Shown here one piece after another: positions 44,792 through 54,213 of a stretch of 64,000 bases of DNA. The notes below the pieces were generated by a model. That model made no database searches, was not told where the DNA came from, and saw nothing but the letters and a program-made list of their open reading frames with translations. Each line of letters begins with the position of its first letter. Position 1 is the first letter of the stretch. Source of the stretch: Fontibacillus phaseoli (GTDB lineage: Bacteria > Bacillota > Bacilli > Paenibacillales > Paenibacillaceae); contig NZ_QPJW01000002.1 in assembly GCF_003337355.1 (NCBI RefSeq), positions 62,001 through 126,000 on the forward strand. Direction: 5' to 3'. A program made the position numbers and the translations under genes.

Positions 44792-45817
44792 TCAGGATTT
44801 AGGGGCCAGCTCCTCCAGATAATCCAGGGCATCGTCCATTTGCTCGACAGGAATCAGCTTCATGTCGCTGTCGATCTCGTCCGCTTTAGCCTTGGCTTCT
44901 TTATAATTGTCTTCCGGTACAAAAAATATATCCGCATCCTCCCGCTCCGAGGCCACGATTTTAAATTGCACGCCGCCAATCGGTCCGACGGTGCCGTCTT
45001 CGGACATTGTCCCGGTTCCGGCAATACGGTAGCCCTTGCTAAGGTCTCCAGGCGTCAATTGGTTAAAAATTTCAAGCGTAAACATCAAGCCTGCTGACGG
45101 CCCGCCGATCCGGGTATCTTCAAAATGAACCTCTTTGTCGGCCTGTTTCGGTTGTACTTTACTTACTTCGCCCACGCTCACGCCGAGGCCGGCCTTGAGC
45201 GTTCCATTCTCATCGCCAATTTCCACCAGCTCGACCTGCTGCTCGACGGCTTTACCTCCGCGTTCCAATTCTACGGCGACCTTATCCCCGGCGGATTTCC
45301 CTTTCAGGGTAGCCGCTAACATCTCAAATTTGCCAATCGGCTCGCCGTTCACTTTTTTTATAATATCCCCGGGATGAAAATCCCCTTTGGGTGTAACGGT
45401 TTTGGAAAACCCGACCACAAACACGTATTCCGGGACGACCGCATATTCGACCTTAGCATGGGCGTACGCGGCCATGATCGCATTGGACTGCGAACTGTTC
45501 ATGTAATAACGCTGCTGGGTCTCATACTCTTCATCATTACGGTCAGGCTCCTTGCGGATGATTTCCGCATGCTTCTTGAACTGTGTCGTAATAAGCATCG
45601 CTATATTGGCATAGCTAACGGATACCGTCGTCAGCATGAACGTTCCCTTTTCCTCCTTATCCCCCGCAGCCACGCTAACCATAGGCTTGATCTCTTCGGC
45701 CGACCCCGGTGCGTGAATCATATAGGGCGTAGGCATATATACAACTACATAAACTAGGATAGCCAGCGAGATCACATACAACCCCGCTTTGATGCCAACC
45801 GATTTTGATCTGGGCAT
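44792..45817 (-). CDS. YlbL/SepM-like PDZ-Lon membrane protease
   Basis: 341 residues from ATG 45817 (MPRSKSVGIKAGLYVISLAI), after GGGGGAATG. One membrane segment near residues 10-28, a PDZ domain (GDFHPGDIIKKVNGEPIGKF, about 140-200) and a Lon protease domain with the Ser-Lys dyad: DTRIGGPSAGLMFTLEIF and GTVGPIGGVQFKI. Bacillus YlbL affects division control; streptococcal SepM processes a signal peptide. The longer frame to 46177 lacks support. Confidence 0.93.
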   Translation of the reverse strand: MPRSKSVGIKAGLYVISLAILVYVVVYMPTPYMIHAPGSAEEIKPMVSVAAGDKEEKGTFMLTTVSVSYANIAMLITTQFKKHAEIIRKEPDRNDEEYETQQRYYMNSSQSNAIMAAYAHAKVEYAVVPEYVFVVGFSKTVTPKGDFHPGDIIKKVNGEPIGKFEMLAATLKGKSAGDKVAVELERGGKAVEQQVELVEIGDENGTLKAGLGVSVGEVSKVQPKQADKEVHFEDTRIGGPSAGLMFTLEIFNQLTPGDLSKGYRIAGTGTMSEDGTVGPIGGVQFKIVASEREDADIFFVPEDNYKEAKAKADEIDSDMKLIPVEQMDDALDYLEELAPKS

Positions 45818-45939
45818 CACTTCATTCCCCCTTATAAGAGCAAGCAGCCCGCACATCCGTACCCAAAAAAGGCATGTACTCCGCATCCATTGCATATCTT
45901 GTACTATTCGTTCATTACCTATCGAAGAGGGTGAAGCTT

Positions 45940-47175
45940 TTGCAAAGCGAACGCCGCGCCGGCGGCAGTCTGCCGTCGACCCTTCTGTTCGGCCTTTCCG
46001 CCGTTCTGCTCGTGGTTTGCATCTTCTACGCACCAGGCGAAGCTTTTCAAGCTTCTGGACAAGGACTCGCCATCTGGTGGAGAATTGTGTTTCCGGCGTT
46101 GCTGCCCTTCCTTGTACTGTCAGAAATTTTATTGGCCAGCGGTTTTGCCCAAGGAATTGGCGTACTGCTGGAGCCATTGACGCGAAAAGTGCTTGGTTTG
46201 CCCGGCTCCTTCGGGTGGGTGTTCCCGCTCGGAATTACAGCCGGGTTTCCTGCCTCCGCCACTGCGGCGGCCAATTTGTACAAGCAAGGCAAAATATCTT
46301 CCCTAGAGGCGGAGAAGATGGCCAGCGTCGCGCACTTCAGTAGTCCGATGCTCCTCGTCATCGTCATCGGAACCGGATATATGGGCCTTCAAGAATTGGG
46401 ATTCTTGCTGCTTGCCGTCCACTGGATTTCAGGGCTCGCCGCTGGGATGACGCTCCACCTGCTAACCTCGGGAATCCGTTCACGGCACAAACTCGAAACA
46501 CAACAAAGAAATCCACTGCCTGCACGCTCCCTCTCCCGTCTTCGCCTGGCGGCTAACCAGATGGAAGAGGCCCGTGCAGCCGACGGCCGCGGGTTCGGAA
46601 AATTACTCGGCGATGCCGTCGGCTCAAGCGTACAAACCCTAATGACGGTCGGCGGATATATGCTCATTTTTGCGGTAGTGATCCATGTTCTGATTTCCGC
46701 GCTACCCGGGTTTATCCCATCCTTCTCCATAGCCGGGCTGCTGGAAGTGCATCTGGGAACTTATGCGGTAGCCCAACTGAGTATGCCTCCCGCCATCGTT
46801 AGCGCCCTTCTTGGAGCCGTTCTTGGCTGGAGCGGATTTTGCGCGTTTCTGCAAGTTCGGTCCATTCTGAAACCAGCCGGAATCGGGAGTCGCTTTTTTG
46901 TCGTCAACCGTCTGATTCATGGAGCTTATGCCTATGTAATTACGCTCTTGTTGTGGCGCCCTCTCTCACGCTGGCTGCCTGAAGCACTTCCCGTTTCCGC
47001 AAATTCTGACATCACCGTCACTGCCATCGACGCTACAACCCGTGGCTTCACTTTCCTTCCGCTTCCGGATTGGAAACAGATCGCAAATCAGTTCCAATTC
47101 CAAATGGTGCTTCTCTTACTGCTTATAGCCGGACTATTCGTCCTGACTAGATTCAGAAAAAAAGGCTCGCGATAG
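45940..47175 (+). CDS. ylbJ: Sporulation membrane protein YlbJ
   Basis: 411 residues with about eight hydrophobic segments. The gate-like motifs GITAGFPASATAAANLYKQG and VAHFSSPMLLVIVIGTGY match YlbJ, a spore-envelope-related nucleoside-transporter-like protein. TTG 45940 follows GAGGGTGAAG and gives the same length as the Bacillus protein (408). ATG 45874 is a possible alternative. It diverges from sepM. Confidence 0.9.
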   Translation: MQSERRAGGSLPSTLLFGLSAVLLVVCIFYAPGEAFQASGQGLAIWWRIVFPALLPFLVLSEILLASGFAQGIGVLLEPLTRKVLGLPGSFGWVFPLGITAGFPASATAAANLYKQGKISSLEAEKMASVAHFSSPMLLVIVIGTGYMGLQELGFLLLAVHWISGLAAGMTLHLLTSGIRSRHKLETQQRNPLPARSLSRLRLAANQMEEARAADGRGFGKLLGDAVGSSVQTLMTVGGYMLIFAVVIHVLISALPGFIPSFSIAGLLEVHLGTYAVAQLSMPPAIVSALLGAVLGWSGFCAFLQVRSILKPAGIGSRFFVVNRLIHGAYAYVITLLLWRPLSRWLPEALPVSANSDITVTAIDATTRGFTFLPLPDWKQIANQFQFQMVLLLLLIAGLFVLTRFRKKGSR

Positions 47176-47196
47176 CACTCCGGACTCCATACAACC

Positions 47197-47697
47197 TCAC
47201 ACTTCAAACTTTGCCTTCATCGCCTTTTCCACCTGGACCGGAACCAAATCCCCGACATCCCCGTGAAAACTGGCTATTTCCTTTACTACGCTGGAGCTAA
47301 GGTAAGAATACTTCGGGTTTGTCATCATGAAAATGGTTTCTACTTCACTGTTTAATTTATGATTGGTCGAAGCCAGTTGAAGTTCATATTCAAAATCCGT
47401 GACGGACCGGATGCCTCTCACGATAACGTGGGCTTGCTTGTAATCCATATAATTCACCAATAAGTCTCGGAAGCTGTCCACTTCTACATTCGGCAAATGA
47501 CTTGTGACCGATCTAAGCAAATCTTTGCGCTCTTCCACAGTAAACAACGGATTTTTGCTTAAGTTGTTCAGCACCGCCACAATCAGTTTGTCAAACTGGC
47601 GGGAGGCCCGCTGAATGATGTCCATATGTCCTTTAGTCACCGGATCAAAGCTGCCCGGATATACCGCGATTCGCGGCGTTTTTAGCTGGTGTTCCAT
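47197..47697 (-). CDS. coaD: Phosphopantetheine adenylyltransferase
   Basis: 166 residues from ATG 47697 ([20 protein letters not shown]), after [18 protein letters not shown] provides the HxxH-type motif and [12 protein letters not shown] the C-terminal loop (as SSSVVKEIA). It catalyses the fourth step of CoA synthesis. Its ATG is one base from the rsmD stop; the longer frame to 47841 is within rsmD. Confidence 0.97.
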   Translation of the reverse strand: MEHQLKTPRIAVYPGSFDPVTKGHMDIIQRASRQFDKLIVAVLNNLSKNPLFTVEERKDLLRSVTSHLPNVEVDSFRDLLVNYMDYKQAHVIVRGIRSVTDFEYELQLASTNHKLNSEVETIFMMTNPKYSYLSSSVVKEIASFHGDVGDLVPVQVEKAMKAKFEV

Positions 47698-47698
47698 G

Positions 47699-48292
47699 TT
47701 ACTCCTCCTTGCCCGGTTCCTTTGCCGGACTTGTCTCGTGAAGATCATAGCTGTAAATAGAGAGGGTAGTTTCGCCATACTGCGCTTTGCGTATCTCTGT
47801 AAATCGGTCAAAACTGGCGGGATACGCAAAAGTAGATTCATACTCCAGTACTAGCGCTGCCCCCGGGTTCAATAAATGCAGTTGATCCATCGCTTGCATC
47901 AGCTTGTCTCCGTGTTTTAACCTGTATGGCGGATCGAGAAAAACCAGGTCAAACACACTTTCGCGTTTAGCCAATGCTTTTAAGGCCCTTTCCGCATCAT
48001 TCTTATATACCTCGGCCTTATTCTCTAGTCCGGTCGTTTTTAAATTGGATCGAACAACTTCTATACTCTTATATTCCAGATCTACGAAAACCGCCCTGTC
48101 CATTCCGCGGCTAAGCGCCTCGATGCCCAAACCGCCGGTGCCCGCAAACAAATCAAGCACGGTTCCCCCGTCAAAATAGGGCCCGATCATACTAAACAGC
48201 GCTTCCTTCACCTTGTCCGTAGTCGGTCTGGTCCCCATGCCGGGGACCGCCTTCAGCGTTCTCCCCCGGGCGTTACCCGAAATAACTCTCAT
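47699..48292 (-). CDS. rsmD: 16S rRNA (guanine966-N2)-methyltransferase RsmD (YlbH)
   Basis: 197 residues from ATG 48292 ([20 protein letters not shown]). Motif I is [20 protein letters not shown] and the catalytic motif [17 protein letters not shown] precedes the ATG. The frame is open to 48556, but the upstream part matches a structured RNA rather than protein. Confidence 0.95.
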   Translation of the reverse strand: MRVISGNARGRTLKAVPGMGTRPTTDKVKEALFSMIGPYFDGGTVLDLFAGTGGLGIEALSRGMDRAVFVDLEYKSIEVVRSNLKTTGLENKAEVYKNDAERALKALAKRESVFDLVFLDPPYRLKHGDKLMQAMDQLHLLNPGAALVLEYESTFAYPASFDRFTEIRKAQYGETTLSIYSYDLHETSPAKEPGKEE

Positions 48293-48440
48293 GCCAGTCC
48301 CATCCTTTATGCTAAAATGCCTGTCGATATCGTACCATAATCGCGCTAAGATTGAAAAATCGAATTCGCACAAGATTTTGGGCTGCGGATGTATAAACCT
48401 GAAAGGAACGGACAACACTTGAACTATCGACATCACAAAT
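48293..48440. other. 5' region of rsmD
   Basis: About 150 bases between the candidate leader RNA and the rsmD ATG. The minus strand contains TATGGTACGAT (about 48329-48339), which resembles a -10. I see no protein-coding signal. Confidence 0.35.
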
Positions 48441-48585
48441 GTCGTAGACAACCGCGGAGAAGACTTACGTTTCCCCATAAGCTCTTCGTCCGGTTTCTCC
48501 TCTCCCATGATGGGCGTCCCGCGAGGGGCACCCGGACAAAAGCTCTTGTAGCGCATTATTCTACGAGAGTTTTTGTCCTTTTTTT
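48441..48585 (-). ncRNA. Candidate ylbH-type leader RNA upstream of rsmD
   Basis: On the minus strand a long stem (GGACAAAA..CTC..GTAG with CTAC..GAG..TTTTGTCC, 48534-48578) is followed by GGGTGCCCC..GGGACGCCC and CCCATCATGGG hairpins, then GGAGAGGAG. A conserved RNA motif of unknown role precedes ylbH (rsmD) in Bacillus; position and the GC-rich paired core fit. The plus strand could also read the first stem as a terminator (TTTTTTT follows). Confidence 0.45.
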
Positions 48586-48853
48586 GTTTGGTTCCTTGTA
48601 CCGTATTCTATTTCATTTCTGTCCTGATTTGCTGTACCTCAGTAAGGAGAAAATAAAGTTCTAGACTGAAAAATAAAGTATTTAGACTGACGATGCTTCA
48701 TTAAGCTCCCTCGAAATGATTCAGTATCCTCACGCTAGCTCATGAATTCGCAGGATTTCAACTTTTGTTAAGTGAGCCCTTTTGCGTAATGTCTCCCGAT
48801 ACTCCATGCTTCTTGTCTGTCCTGCGAATACATCAACTGGTGAAATAACGCGC
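48586..48853. other. 3' flank of the IS110-type element
   Basis: About 270 bases, AT-rich, with no gene I can support. The part from about 48730 probably belongs to the non-coding 3' end of the IS110-type element. Confidence 0.35.
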
Positions 48854-49905
48854 TTAAGCTGCCTGTAGAAACAATTTAGCTGAGCTGTAATCCTCGCTGC
48901 TTTTGGCAAGACTGACGAGCATACGGGCCACTTTACCACATAATTTCATAATGGATTTCATTTTCTTTAACTTTTTTACGTCAACATTGTGGTGGTGTAA
49001 GGCCCTAATATCCGGATTGGTCATAACCATGCACATGATAAGGAGATAAAGGAAACGCCGGAGACGAGGGTGGCCTCGCTTACTGAGAACCATCTTTCCA
49101 CGCCATTTCCCGGAGCTGGCCTCAGCCAAATTTAGATCCGCATGGCGACGCAAAGCATTTCCGTGTGCATAACCGCTTAGATCACCGGTTTCCCTAATAC
49201 ACTAGCCAAGCTTGTCGTATTTACTCCTCGAATGGAAAGCATCTTCTTGGCATAAGGAATGCGCTCCAATACGAGATGTACTTCATGTTCATTCTGCTCA
49301 AGCTGGCGCTGTGCCAAGTCGTATTCTTCGAGCAGTTGACCCAAGTGCAACTTGTAGGCATGACGTTTTACGTATTTCTTCCAGCCGGCAATGACTTGCT
49401 CTGTCGTTAGTAGGCTAATCTCTTTCGGTAGAGGAAACAGCCATAAGGTGGCAATGCTACTCGTACAGGTGAGGATTTTAAAGACATGCCGAAGTTCTGG
49501 GAACGCAATATTACCCAGCGATGAATCTGGTTAACGGCACTGTTAAGGCGTTTGGAGACCGTGTCCCGATTGGCCATGAGAATCCGCAGTTCCTCGTAAG
49601 CTTCCGGGGTGAATCGTACGGGGGAATAATAGCCATTTTTAACCATATCCGCGATAACAAGCGCATCTTTGCGGTCGCTCAATTCCTTGGTCTAGAAGCC
49701 AACGAGCCAGGCTCAGCCAGTAATGTCCTGTGGGTTCCATACCCACAATGATTTTGTTCAGCTTGAAAGACTTGAGCAGATCTTGAATCCAGCGTTTGAA
49801 CAGACGAAAGCCCTCGTCATGGTTGCCGAACTCAAGTGGTGATCCCAAGCAATTCCCCGGTAGCTCACTAGGTAATCGTTGTCGAACATCAACACCATTT
49901 TGTAC
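48854..49905 (-). pseudogene. IS110-family transposase, multiply frameshifted
   Basis: Pieces in order: SPLEFGNHDEGFRLFKRW and IIVGMEPTGHYWLSLARW (RuvC-like N-domain), DRKDALVIADMVKNGYY, ALRRHADLNLAEASSGKW and KGHPRLRRFLYLLIMC-like (here RGHPRLRRFLYLL) of the C-domain. A deletion of about 70-80 bases follows GIE, a frameshift occurs near 49510 and another near 49190. The N-terminus is also lost at the junction with the neighbouring gene. It is dead. No target duplication can be recognised, as is usual for IS110. Confidence 0.85.
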
Positions 49906-50194
49906 GCCCTTGGCAGTCACCCATGTCCAGCGTTTCGAAGTATTCAGGGTAACTTCCCAGAAGTCCGCCACTCTCATCGGCAAGTCCGGCGCTCTTAAGA
50001 TCCCGGACGTTGTCGCCCATTTCAAGCAAAACGATGAAGCCGTTCTCGCTAAAGTTGAATTGATTTTCAGCTTCGTCTTCCAGTTCAGTTCTAAGTTGGT
50101 TGAAGTAGTCCTCAACATGGATGAGGAACGCCGAAGGGGGCACTTCAGCGCGAAGCAAATTGACAATGTCTTTCTTCGTTTCGATGATTCTCAA
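49889..50194 (-). pseudogene. Unknown gene, 3' end truncated by the IS110 element
   Basis: TTG 50194 with AGGAGG about eight bases upstream begins MRIIETKKDIVNLLRAEVPP, followed by an acidic stretch (RTELEDEAENQFNFSENG) and DESGGLLGSYPEYFETLDMG. The last residues (CQGRTKWC) are probably read from the insertion element, so the native C-terminus is missing. I do not recognise the family. Confidence 0.55.
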
Positions 50195-50345
50195 TCTACA
50201 TACCTCCTGAAAATGAAAATAACCCCTCAAAAAGGGATGTGGTACTGGGTCACGAATATGATATATGTCTGAAAGTTTGCTTGAAGCGGTTAACGGGCAG
50301 AAATGCTCAATAAGATTACGCACTTTAAGGAGGAATGGGAACGGA

Positions 50346-51158
50346 ATGAAGTTCGACCTTCGAGAATTAGCGGTGTTTGCAGAAGAGGCTGTAACAAAAG
50401 CGGGTGACAGAATTTCCGAATTGCGCAGTCGGGAAAAAATTGAAGTGAATTACAAGGATTCGGGTGAACTTGTGACATCCGCTGATTTGTTATCGGAAAG
50501 AATCATTCAAGAAGCCATAATGGGTAAATTTCAAGGTCATCGAATTCTTTCGGAGGAACATGGAGTACATAACTGGGATAATTTCAAGTTTGACGGTCCA
50601 GTGTGGGTGATTGATCCCTTAGATGGAACAGTTAATTTTTCTCGGAACCTGCCGCATTACGGCGTTTCATTGGCTTTTGCCCTTGATGGCGTAGTGCTGG
50701 TAGGAGCAGTATATGCGCCAGATTTGAACTGTACTTATGTTGGGATTAAAGGGGAAGGCTCCTATTGCAATGGTGAGCGTTTACGAATTCGTAAATGTAC
50801 TTCGCTACAGGATGCTGTCATTGGCACAGGTTTTCCGCATGATTCAGCAAAAGTGCAACCAGCAATCGAAAGAGTGAATCGACTCAGAAGAAACTGTCGT
50901 GACATTAGGCGTTTTGCCGCACCAACAGTAGACATTTGTTATGTGGCGTCCGGAAAATTAGATGCGCATACGGAAAGTCTTGCACCGTGGGATGTAGCCG
51001 CCGCAGGCTTGATTGCACGGGAGGCGGGATCATTGAGTTGCCATGTGCAAGTGGTGCCTGATGGCATCCCTAATGAACTCTATGGTGAAGAGGTCGTATT
51101 CACAACACCTGGAATTTTCGATGATCTCTTGACATTATTGCGGATGGAATCAGAATAA
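50346..51158 (+). CDS. Inositol-monophosphatase-family phosphatase
   Basis: 270 residues from ATG 50346, with AAGGAGG upstream. The metal-binding motifs are intact: EEHG near residue 79, VWVIDPLDGTVNFSRNLPHY and the C-terminal APWDVAAAGLIAREAG. The family includes myo-inositol-1-phosphatase, bisphosphate nucleotidase and others; the substrate cannot be read. It lies alone in an accessory region next to the insertion element. Confidence 0.93.
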   Translation: MKFDLRELAVFAEEAVTKAGDRISELRSREKIEVNYKDSGELVTSADLLSERIIQEAIMGKFQGHRILSEEHGVHNWDNFKFDGPVWVIDPLDGTVNFSRNLPHYGVSLAFALDGVVLVGAVYAPDLNCTYVGIKGEGSYCNGERLRIRKCTSLQDAVIGTGFPHDSAKVQPAIERVNRLRRNCRDIRRFAAPTVDICYVASGKLDAHTESLAPWDVAAAGLIAREAGSLSCHVQVVPDGIPNELYGEEVVFTTPGIFDDLLTLLRMESE

Positions 51159-51226
51159 AAGGTGCAGTCTCTTTTCAACATTGTTGTACGTGCGAAAACG
51201 TTAGCTTAGTAAGGCATGTTCTTCAG

Positions 51227-51300
51227 AAAAGGCCATCCTTTGTTGGGATGGCCTTAGAACTTGTCGTTACAGACGGCGCGGTGAGCAGTACCATAAGTAG
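51227..51300 (+). repeat. Hairpin-tail repeat, copy 1
   Basis: AAGGCCATCC and GGGATGGCCTT form a hairpin, followed by a 44-base tail that contains GGCGCGGTGA and ends AAGTAG. A second copy is at 52864-52936. The tails match at 33 of 44 positions without gaps, and the hairpin arms differ but keep pairing. Confidence 0.8.
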
Positions 51301-51392
51301 TAGCAAGTTTTCAATGAAAAGCTTACAGAGATTTCAAAAGCTTATTCGGAAGATAAAATATGCGCTGCCTAGAGGAATAAGGAGACTGAAAC

Positions 51393-51473
51393 ATGAGGAT
51401 TCAGGTGTCTGAGATTCAACATGTGTTCCTTAACGATTTGGCTAATTTAATTGATATGGTACAGACGAAATAG
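51393..51473 (+). CDS. 26-residue small ORF
   Basis: ATG 51393 follows AAGGAG at good spacing. The peptide begins MRIQVSEIQHVFLNDLANL. It is followed after 10 bases by a second short frame. No family is recognised; it may be a remnant or a short peptide. Confidence 0.35.
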   Translation: MRIQVSEIQHVFLNDLANLIDMVQTK

Positions 51474-51483
51474 TGGTACCTTC

Positions 51484-51633
51484 ATGATGAGAATCCGAAA
51501 AAGTAGGACCAAAACGTTTGAATTGTCATTGAATGATAACGTTGATATTATCCAAAGGCGAGTTAAGGAAAAAAATATCCTCTCTTTTCCGCAAGTAGAA
51601 TCAAGCAATGAAATTTCCATTACTTTACAATGA
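51484..51633 (+). CDS. 49-residue small ORF, doubtful
   Basis: Starts ATG ATG at 51484/51487 and reads MRIRKSRTKTFELSLNDNV onward to a TGA at 51631-51633. The ribosome site is poor. It lies between the 26-residue ORF and the AraC gene. It could be a decayed piece of a longer gene. Confidence 0.25.
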   Translation: MMRIRKSRTKTFELSLNDNVDIIQRRVKEKNILSFPQVESSNEISITLQ

Positions 51634-51666
51634 CTATAGAGTGGTTGAAACGAGGTGAACAGTCGA

Positions 51667-52635
51667 ATGTACGAGTGGCACAAGCAAATCCAAATAATCG
51701 TTAATGAAATTGACGAGTGTATTAAGAATCGTAACAGTGAAGCAATAACGCTACGATTTCTTTCTCGCAAGTTAGGTTATTCCGAATTTCATACTACGAG
51801 AAAATTTAAGGAAATATCGGGTATGCAATTTAGGGATTATCTGCGGCATAGAAAATTAGCCTTTGCACTAAAAGAGGTTCGGGATAGTGAAAGATGCATT
51901 TTGGATATTGCTTTTGATTATGGTTTTTCATCACATGAAGCTTTTACCAGGGCTTTCAAGGGAACATATGGTGTAACTCCAAGTGAATACCGAAAAAAGC
52001 CTATGCCTGTCGCCCTTCGTACAAAAATAAACTCTTTCGACCGCTACTTTTTCGGATTTGGAGAAATGGGTATGATCAAATCTGCAGATGATGTTAACAT
52101 TTATTTTGTAACCATTCCCGCACACAAATTTTTGCACATTAAAAATTATGAGAGTAATGGGTATTGGGATTTTTGGCAAAAGCAAAGTCTTATTCCCGGA
52201 CAGGACTGCGAAACAATTTGCGGCTTACTCGATAGTATCAAGGGCAAATTGGATGACGATGGCGGGAGTGAGTCTAACGGCGGCAGCGGTCAGATTATGG
52301 CTTACATTAATGACCGGGATGGCAGACTCTGCGATTGGGGTATTCCACGTACAGAGTGTTTTGGTGTACGTCTTCCTTTTGATTATAAAGGTGAAGTACC
52401 ACCACAAATGCTTATGATTGATGTTCCCGAAGTTGAGTATATTGTTTTTGAACATGGGCCATTCAATTATGAGCAGGAAAATCGTAGAGTAGAGGAAAAG
52501 ATGGAAAGGGCAATGGCAACTTTTGATTTTGCAGACACTGGTTACTGCTTTGATACTTCCTCTGGGAGAATCATTTACGTTTATCACGATCCAGAGCGGT
52601 TTTTGAAGTATATCAGGCCAGTACGGAAGTTATAA
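51667..52635 (+). CDS. AraC-family regulator with GyrI-like effector domain
   Basis: 322 residues from ATG 51667, eight bases after GAGGTGA. The N-terminal part carries two HTH units of the AraC type: ITLRFLSRKLGYSEFHTTRK and ILDIAFDYGFSSHEAFTRAF followed by GVTPSEYRK. The C-terminal 200 residues resemble the GyrI/SoxR-type small-molecule-binding fold (LMIDVPEVEYIVFEHGPFNY). Such proteins sense drugs or amphipathic compounds. Its targets are not evident; no transporter lies next to it. Confidence 0.9.
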   Translation: MYEWHKQIQIIVNEIDECIKNRNSEAITLRFLSRKLGYSEFHTTRKFKEISGMQFRDYLRHRKLAFALKEVRDSERCILDIAFDYGFSSHEAFTRAFKGTYGVTPSEYRKKPMPVALRTKINSFDRYFFGFGEMGMIKSADDVNIYFVTIPAHKFLHIKNYESNGYWDFWQKQSLIPGQDCETICGLLDSIKGKLDDDGGSESNGGSGQIMAYINDRDGRLCDWGIPRTECFGVRLPFDYKGEVPPQMLMIDVPEVEYIVFEHGPFNYEQENRRVEEKMERAMATFDFADTGYCFDTSSGRIIYVYHDPERFLKYIRPVRKL

Positions 52636-52863
52636 TCAATAAAAACCACCTGCCCCATGCTTTAGGTGCTTTACTACATCTGATAACATCCTGACACCGC
52701 TCCTTCACAGATAATGACCTCCAAGCCAGTCAAAACAGATTAAGCAGGTAAGCAAAAGGTTGGTGCTATGTGCTGATGAAGAAAATAAGCAAACTGTAGT
52801 GTTATCTCCGCAACCATATAGCCGCATGATTAGTTGGATTATCTGCTTTAGAAAGCAATATAT
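52636..52863. other. Intergenic, no feature seen
   Basis: About 230 bases between the AraC gene and the second hairpin-tail repeat. No gene or clear terminator recognised. Confidence 0.35.
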
Positions 52864-52936
52864 TTAAAGGGCACCTATTGGAGGTGCCCTTTAAACTAGC
52901 CGTTATAGTCAGCGCGGTGAAGCGTATCACAAGTAG
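52864..52936 (+). repeat. Hairpin-tail repeat, copy 2
   Basis: AAAGGGCACCT and AGGTGCCCTTT form the hairpin; the 44-base tail (52893-52936) contains CAGCGCGGTGA and ends AAGTAG. It is in the same orientation as copy 1 and lies on the other side of the AraC gene. Confidence 0.8.
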
Positions 52937-53211
52937 GGTGAGATTTATTTTTTGGGGCACTCCGAAACGTGGAGTTGTATATACCAGTCTGTAGCAATTG
53001 TAATTTTTGGGGCAACTGCCCAAGCGCCCTTTCCGCTTATTAACATTAACATAATGCTCTCTAATTTATTGATTAATACAGTTGCTACGGTAACGTTAAT
53101 CATTTTTCCTTACTCTTTCCTAATTTAAAATACGGGAGACAAGCTAACTAGCTCGTCTCCCAACATTTGAGAACTATTCTAAAACACTTGGCAACCCGGT
53201 TAATTTACCAA
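52937..53211. other. Intergenic, no gene seen
   Basis: About 275 bases. TTTTTTGGGGCA-type runs occur twice (about 52947 and 53007). Otherwise nothing is recognised. Confidence 0.3.
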
Positions 53212-53904
53212 CTACTTGGAAACAATATAATAACCGCCCCAAGTGCTATAATTAGCATAAGAATAAGTTCCGGTCACACGTCTGTGGATCAGAGATAAAA
53301 TTGCCAGATGCATCTCGATAGTCAATACCAGTTAATCCGGGTTTATGTGACCAACCGCCATCAGAATCCTGTCTATACCAGTGATAATCAGTGCCTAGCG
53401 CTATAACAAGTGCATTCATTTGAACCTGGCGTTTCGCTATAACTTGAACTCACCCTGGTTGAAACATATAACCAGCTAACGGATCACTTGTGTCATTTGC
53501 AATTCTGTTCAAAATATACCCATAACAGTTTGCTCTAAAGACATTAGCTGAATCATTCCAATAGGTAGGGTTATAAGGATATTCACCACCGCCTGTAGGC
53601 ATCGAAGCAAGCAGAGATTTATACTTAGTAGTTTTAGTGTCTGCCGCAGGAGCTTGACCAACAGCCTGATCAGCAGTTTTATCTAAGCCTATGCTTTTAC
53701 GGGCTTGATAATTATCCGGTGCTACATTTCTTCTAATATCAAATTCTTTGCCGTCAATGTTGTGAATAAATCACTCTTTGCGGTAGCCTCAGGTTCTACC
53801 ACTGCAGCTCCATCTGAAGTTATACTTCTGCTGTAGCTAAAATTATCCGGAGCTACATCATCATATTGCATTTCAAGTTGTATCATCGAGGCGTAACAAT
53901 CCAC
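53212..53904 (-). pseudogene. Decayed secreted/structural protein of unknown function
   Basis: Fragments in successive frames: IQLEMQYDDVAPDNFSYSRS, then FDIRRNVAPDNYQARKSIGL and NPTYWNDSANVFRANCYGYI, then ALVIALGTDYHWYRQDSDGG and WSHKPGLTGIDYRDASGNF, ending YANYSTWGGYYIVSK. Frameshifts lie near 53760, 53455 and 53270. The start with a ribosome site and signal peptide is missing. Similar proteins with DYHWYRQD and WSHKPG segments occur in Bacillus-group genomes; I cannot name a function. Confidence 0.65.
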
Positions 53905-54130
53905 ATTCTTACCTATGACGATTCCTTATTAGTATTCAGCATCCCCTCCTTTAGATAATCCTGCATCTTTAAACAAAATGCATCATTCTGTGGAGACGCC
54001 GCTCTCATATTCCAAAATACCAAAATCACTACAGTATTTTGGATACTTTGAGGGTTCCTCCTATTTACGGGTTTCAAAGAAATTCTGTAAATAAATTACA
54101 AAACAGAGTATACATTCAATTAAATCAAAT
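53905..54130. other. Intergenic, no feature seen
   Basis: About 225 AT-rich bases between the pseudogene and the lipoprotein terminator. One short inverted repeat around CAAAATACC (54017-54050) is present and has no clear role. Confidence 0.3.
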
Positions 54131-54165
54131 AAAAATAGCAGGCTCAAGTTCTTGATGAGCCTGCT
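54131..54165 (-). terminator. Terminator after the lipoprotein gene
   Basis: AGCAGGCTCA (54137-54146) and TGAGCCTGCT (54156-54165), followed on the minus strand by ATTTTTATTTG. Confidence 0.85.
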
Positions 54166-54213
54166 AACAGATAGTTTTTGATAATTCATAATTGTACGTG
54201 AATCATAAATTAT

